Assembly: GCA_030674185.1 (NCBI GenBank)
Contig: CM060307.1
Span: 51,582,699 to 51,646,698, forward strand
Source of the DNA: Monoplex corrugatus
Lineage: Eukaryota; Mollusca; Gastropoda; Littorinimorpha; Ranellidae
Length of the DNA stretch: 64,000 bases
Direction: 5' to 3'
This document shows positions 63,584 to 64,000 of the stretch, one piece after another. The notes beneath the pieces were generated by a model. It was not told the origin of the DNA and ran no database searches. It saw nothing but the letters and a program-made list of their open reading frames with translations. The position numbers were made by a program, and so were the translations under genes. Positions within the stretch are counted from its first letter, which is position 1, and each line of letters opens with the position of its first letter.

Positions 63584-63749
63584 TTAACCCTTTGAATCCC
63601 GAACCCTATCCACCAACAGCCTTTGACTACCTCATTCTATGCACCAGCAGGAAGCTGGTGGATAGGATGCGGGAGTCAAAAGGTTAAATTTTCGCTTTGC
63701 TAGCATGATTGACAATTCAGGATGCTAGTGCAGGGAGTCAAAGGGTTAA
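63584..63749 (+). mobile_element. TTAA-type MITE
   Basis: TTAACCCTTTGAATCCC at 63584 and GGGAGTCAAAGGGTTAA ending at 63749. The inner palindrome is shortened (CAGCAGGAAGCTGGTGG), and the long right arm gives plus orientation. Confidence 0.88.
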
Positions 63750-64000
63750 ATTGGGAAGCGGAAGGGAGAGTTTACAGTTTTTTATGAAACAATAATGTTT
63801 AAATCTTTGTTTTCCATTTTCAATTTCTTTAACTACAAGAACAAACAAGAAGAAACTTGGGGTTGTATTGGTGACATAGAAGATAGGTGCAGTATCTGCT
63901 TGTAGGTCAAGCCATATAAATAAACATCCTTTCAAAATATACTGAGAGTTTTCTTGTTTCAGCCATGAAATTCCTTGATGGATAATATTCGTTTAGGCGT

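Overview
This is eukaryotic, non-coding-rich genomic DNA. It has introns, SINEs, LINEs, TTAA- and TA-type DNA transposons, long AC/TG microsatellites and kilobase minisatellites. There is no prokaryotic gene organisation. The mix of tRNA-headed SINEs with a repeated GAAACT tail, RNase H-bearing LINEs and class B receptor exons suggests an invertebrate, most likely a mollusc and perhaps a gastropod. That placement is inference from memory of such repeats, not a search result.

One host gene is visible: a secretin-family (class B) GPCR on the minus strand at about 33.5-44.8 kb. Eight GT-AG exons join without a frame break into 380 codons. They cover an extracellular region, the hormone-receptor domain and TM1 to the start of TM5. 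The signal-peptide exon and the TM5-TM7/C-tail exons were not found. Its introns hold SINEs, MITEs and short tandem repeats.

Layout. 0-2.5 kb: MITEs and tRNA-headed SINEs. 2.5-5.1 kb: decayed LINE. 5.3-8.1 kb: a 540-bp retroposon copy, an A-rich repeat and a retroposon fragment. 8.1-9.9 kb: a second LINE copy with an inverted 5' part, hit by an intact Tc1-type element (9.95-11.55 kb). 13.6-24.4 kb: retroposon copies and three large minisatellites. 24.4-31.2 kb: five tandem copies of a ~1-kb unit, one expanded by an internal minisatellite. 31.2-33.3 kb: clustered retroposons, one with a MITE in its tail. 33.5-44.8 kb: the GPCR gene. 45.4-55.1 kb: two copies of an EN-RT-RNase H LINE, each flanked by AC arrays. 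55-64 kb: a large palindrome, an L1-like relic, a 37-bp minisatellite, another retroposon and MITEs.

The most informative signals are structural. A ~540-bp retroposon with target-site duplications lies on the plus strand in every copy seen. A TTAA-flanked MITE has a readable empty site. A SINE-like repeat shares a 47-nt 3' tail with the LINE. CA repeats sit directly behind two GPCR splice donors. Coordinates of degenerate repeats are by eye and approximate.
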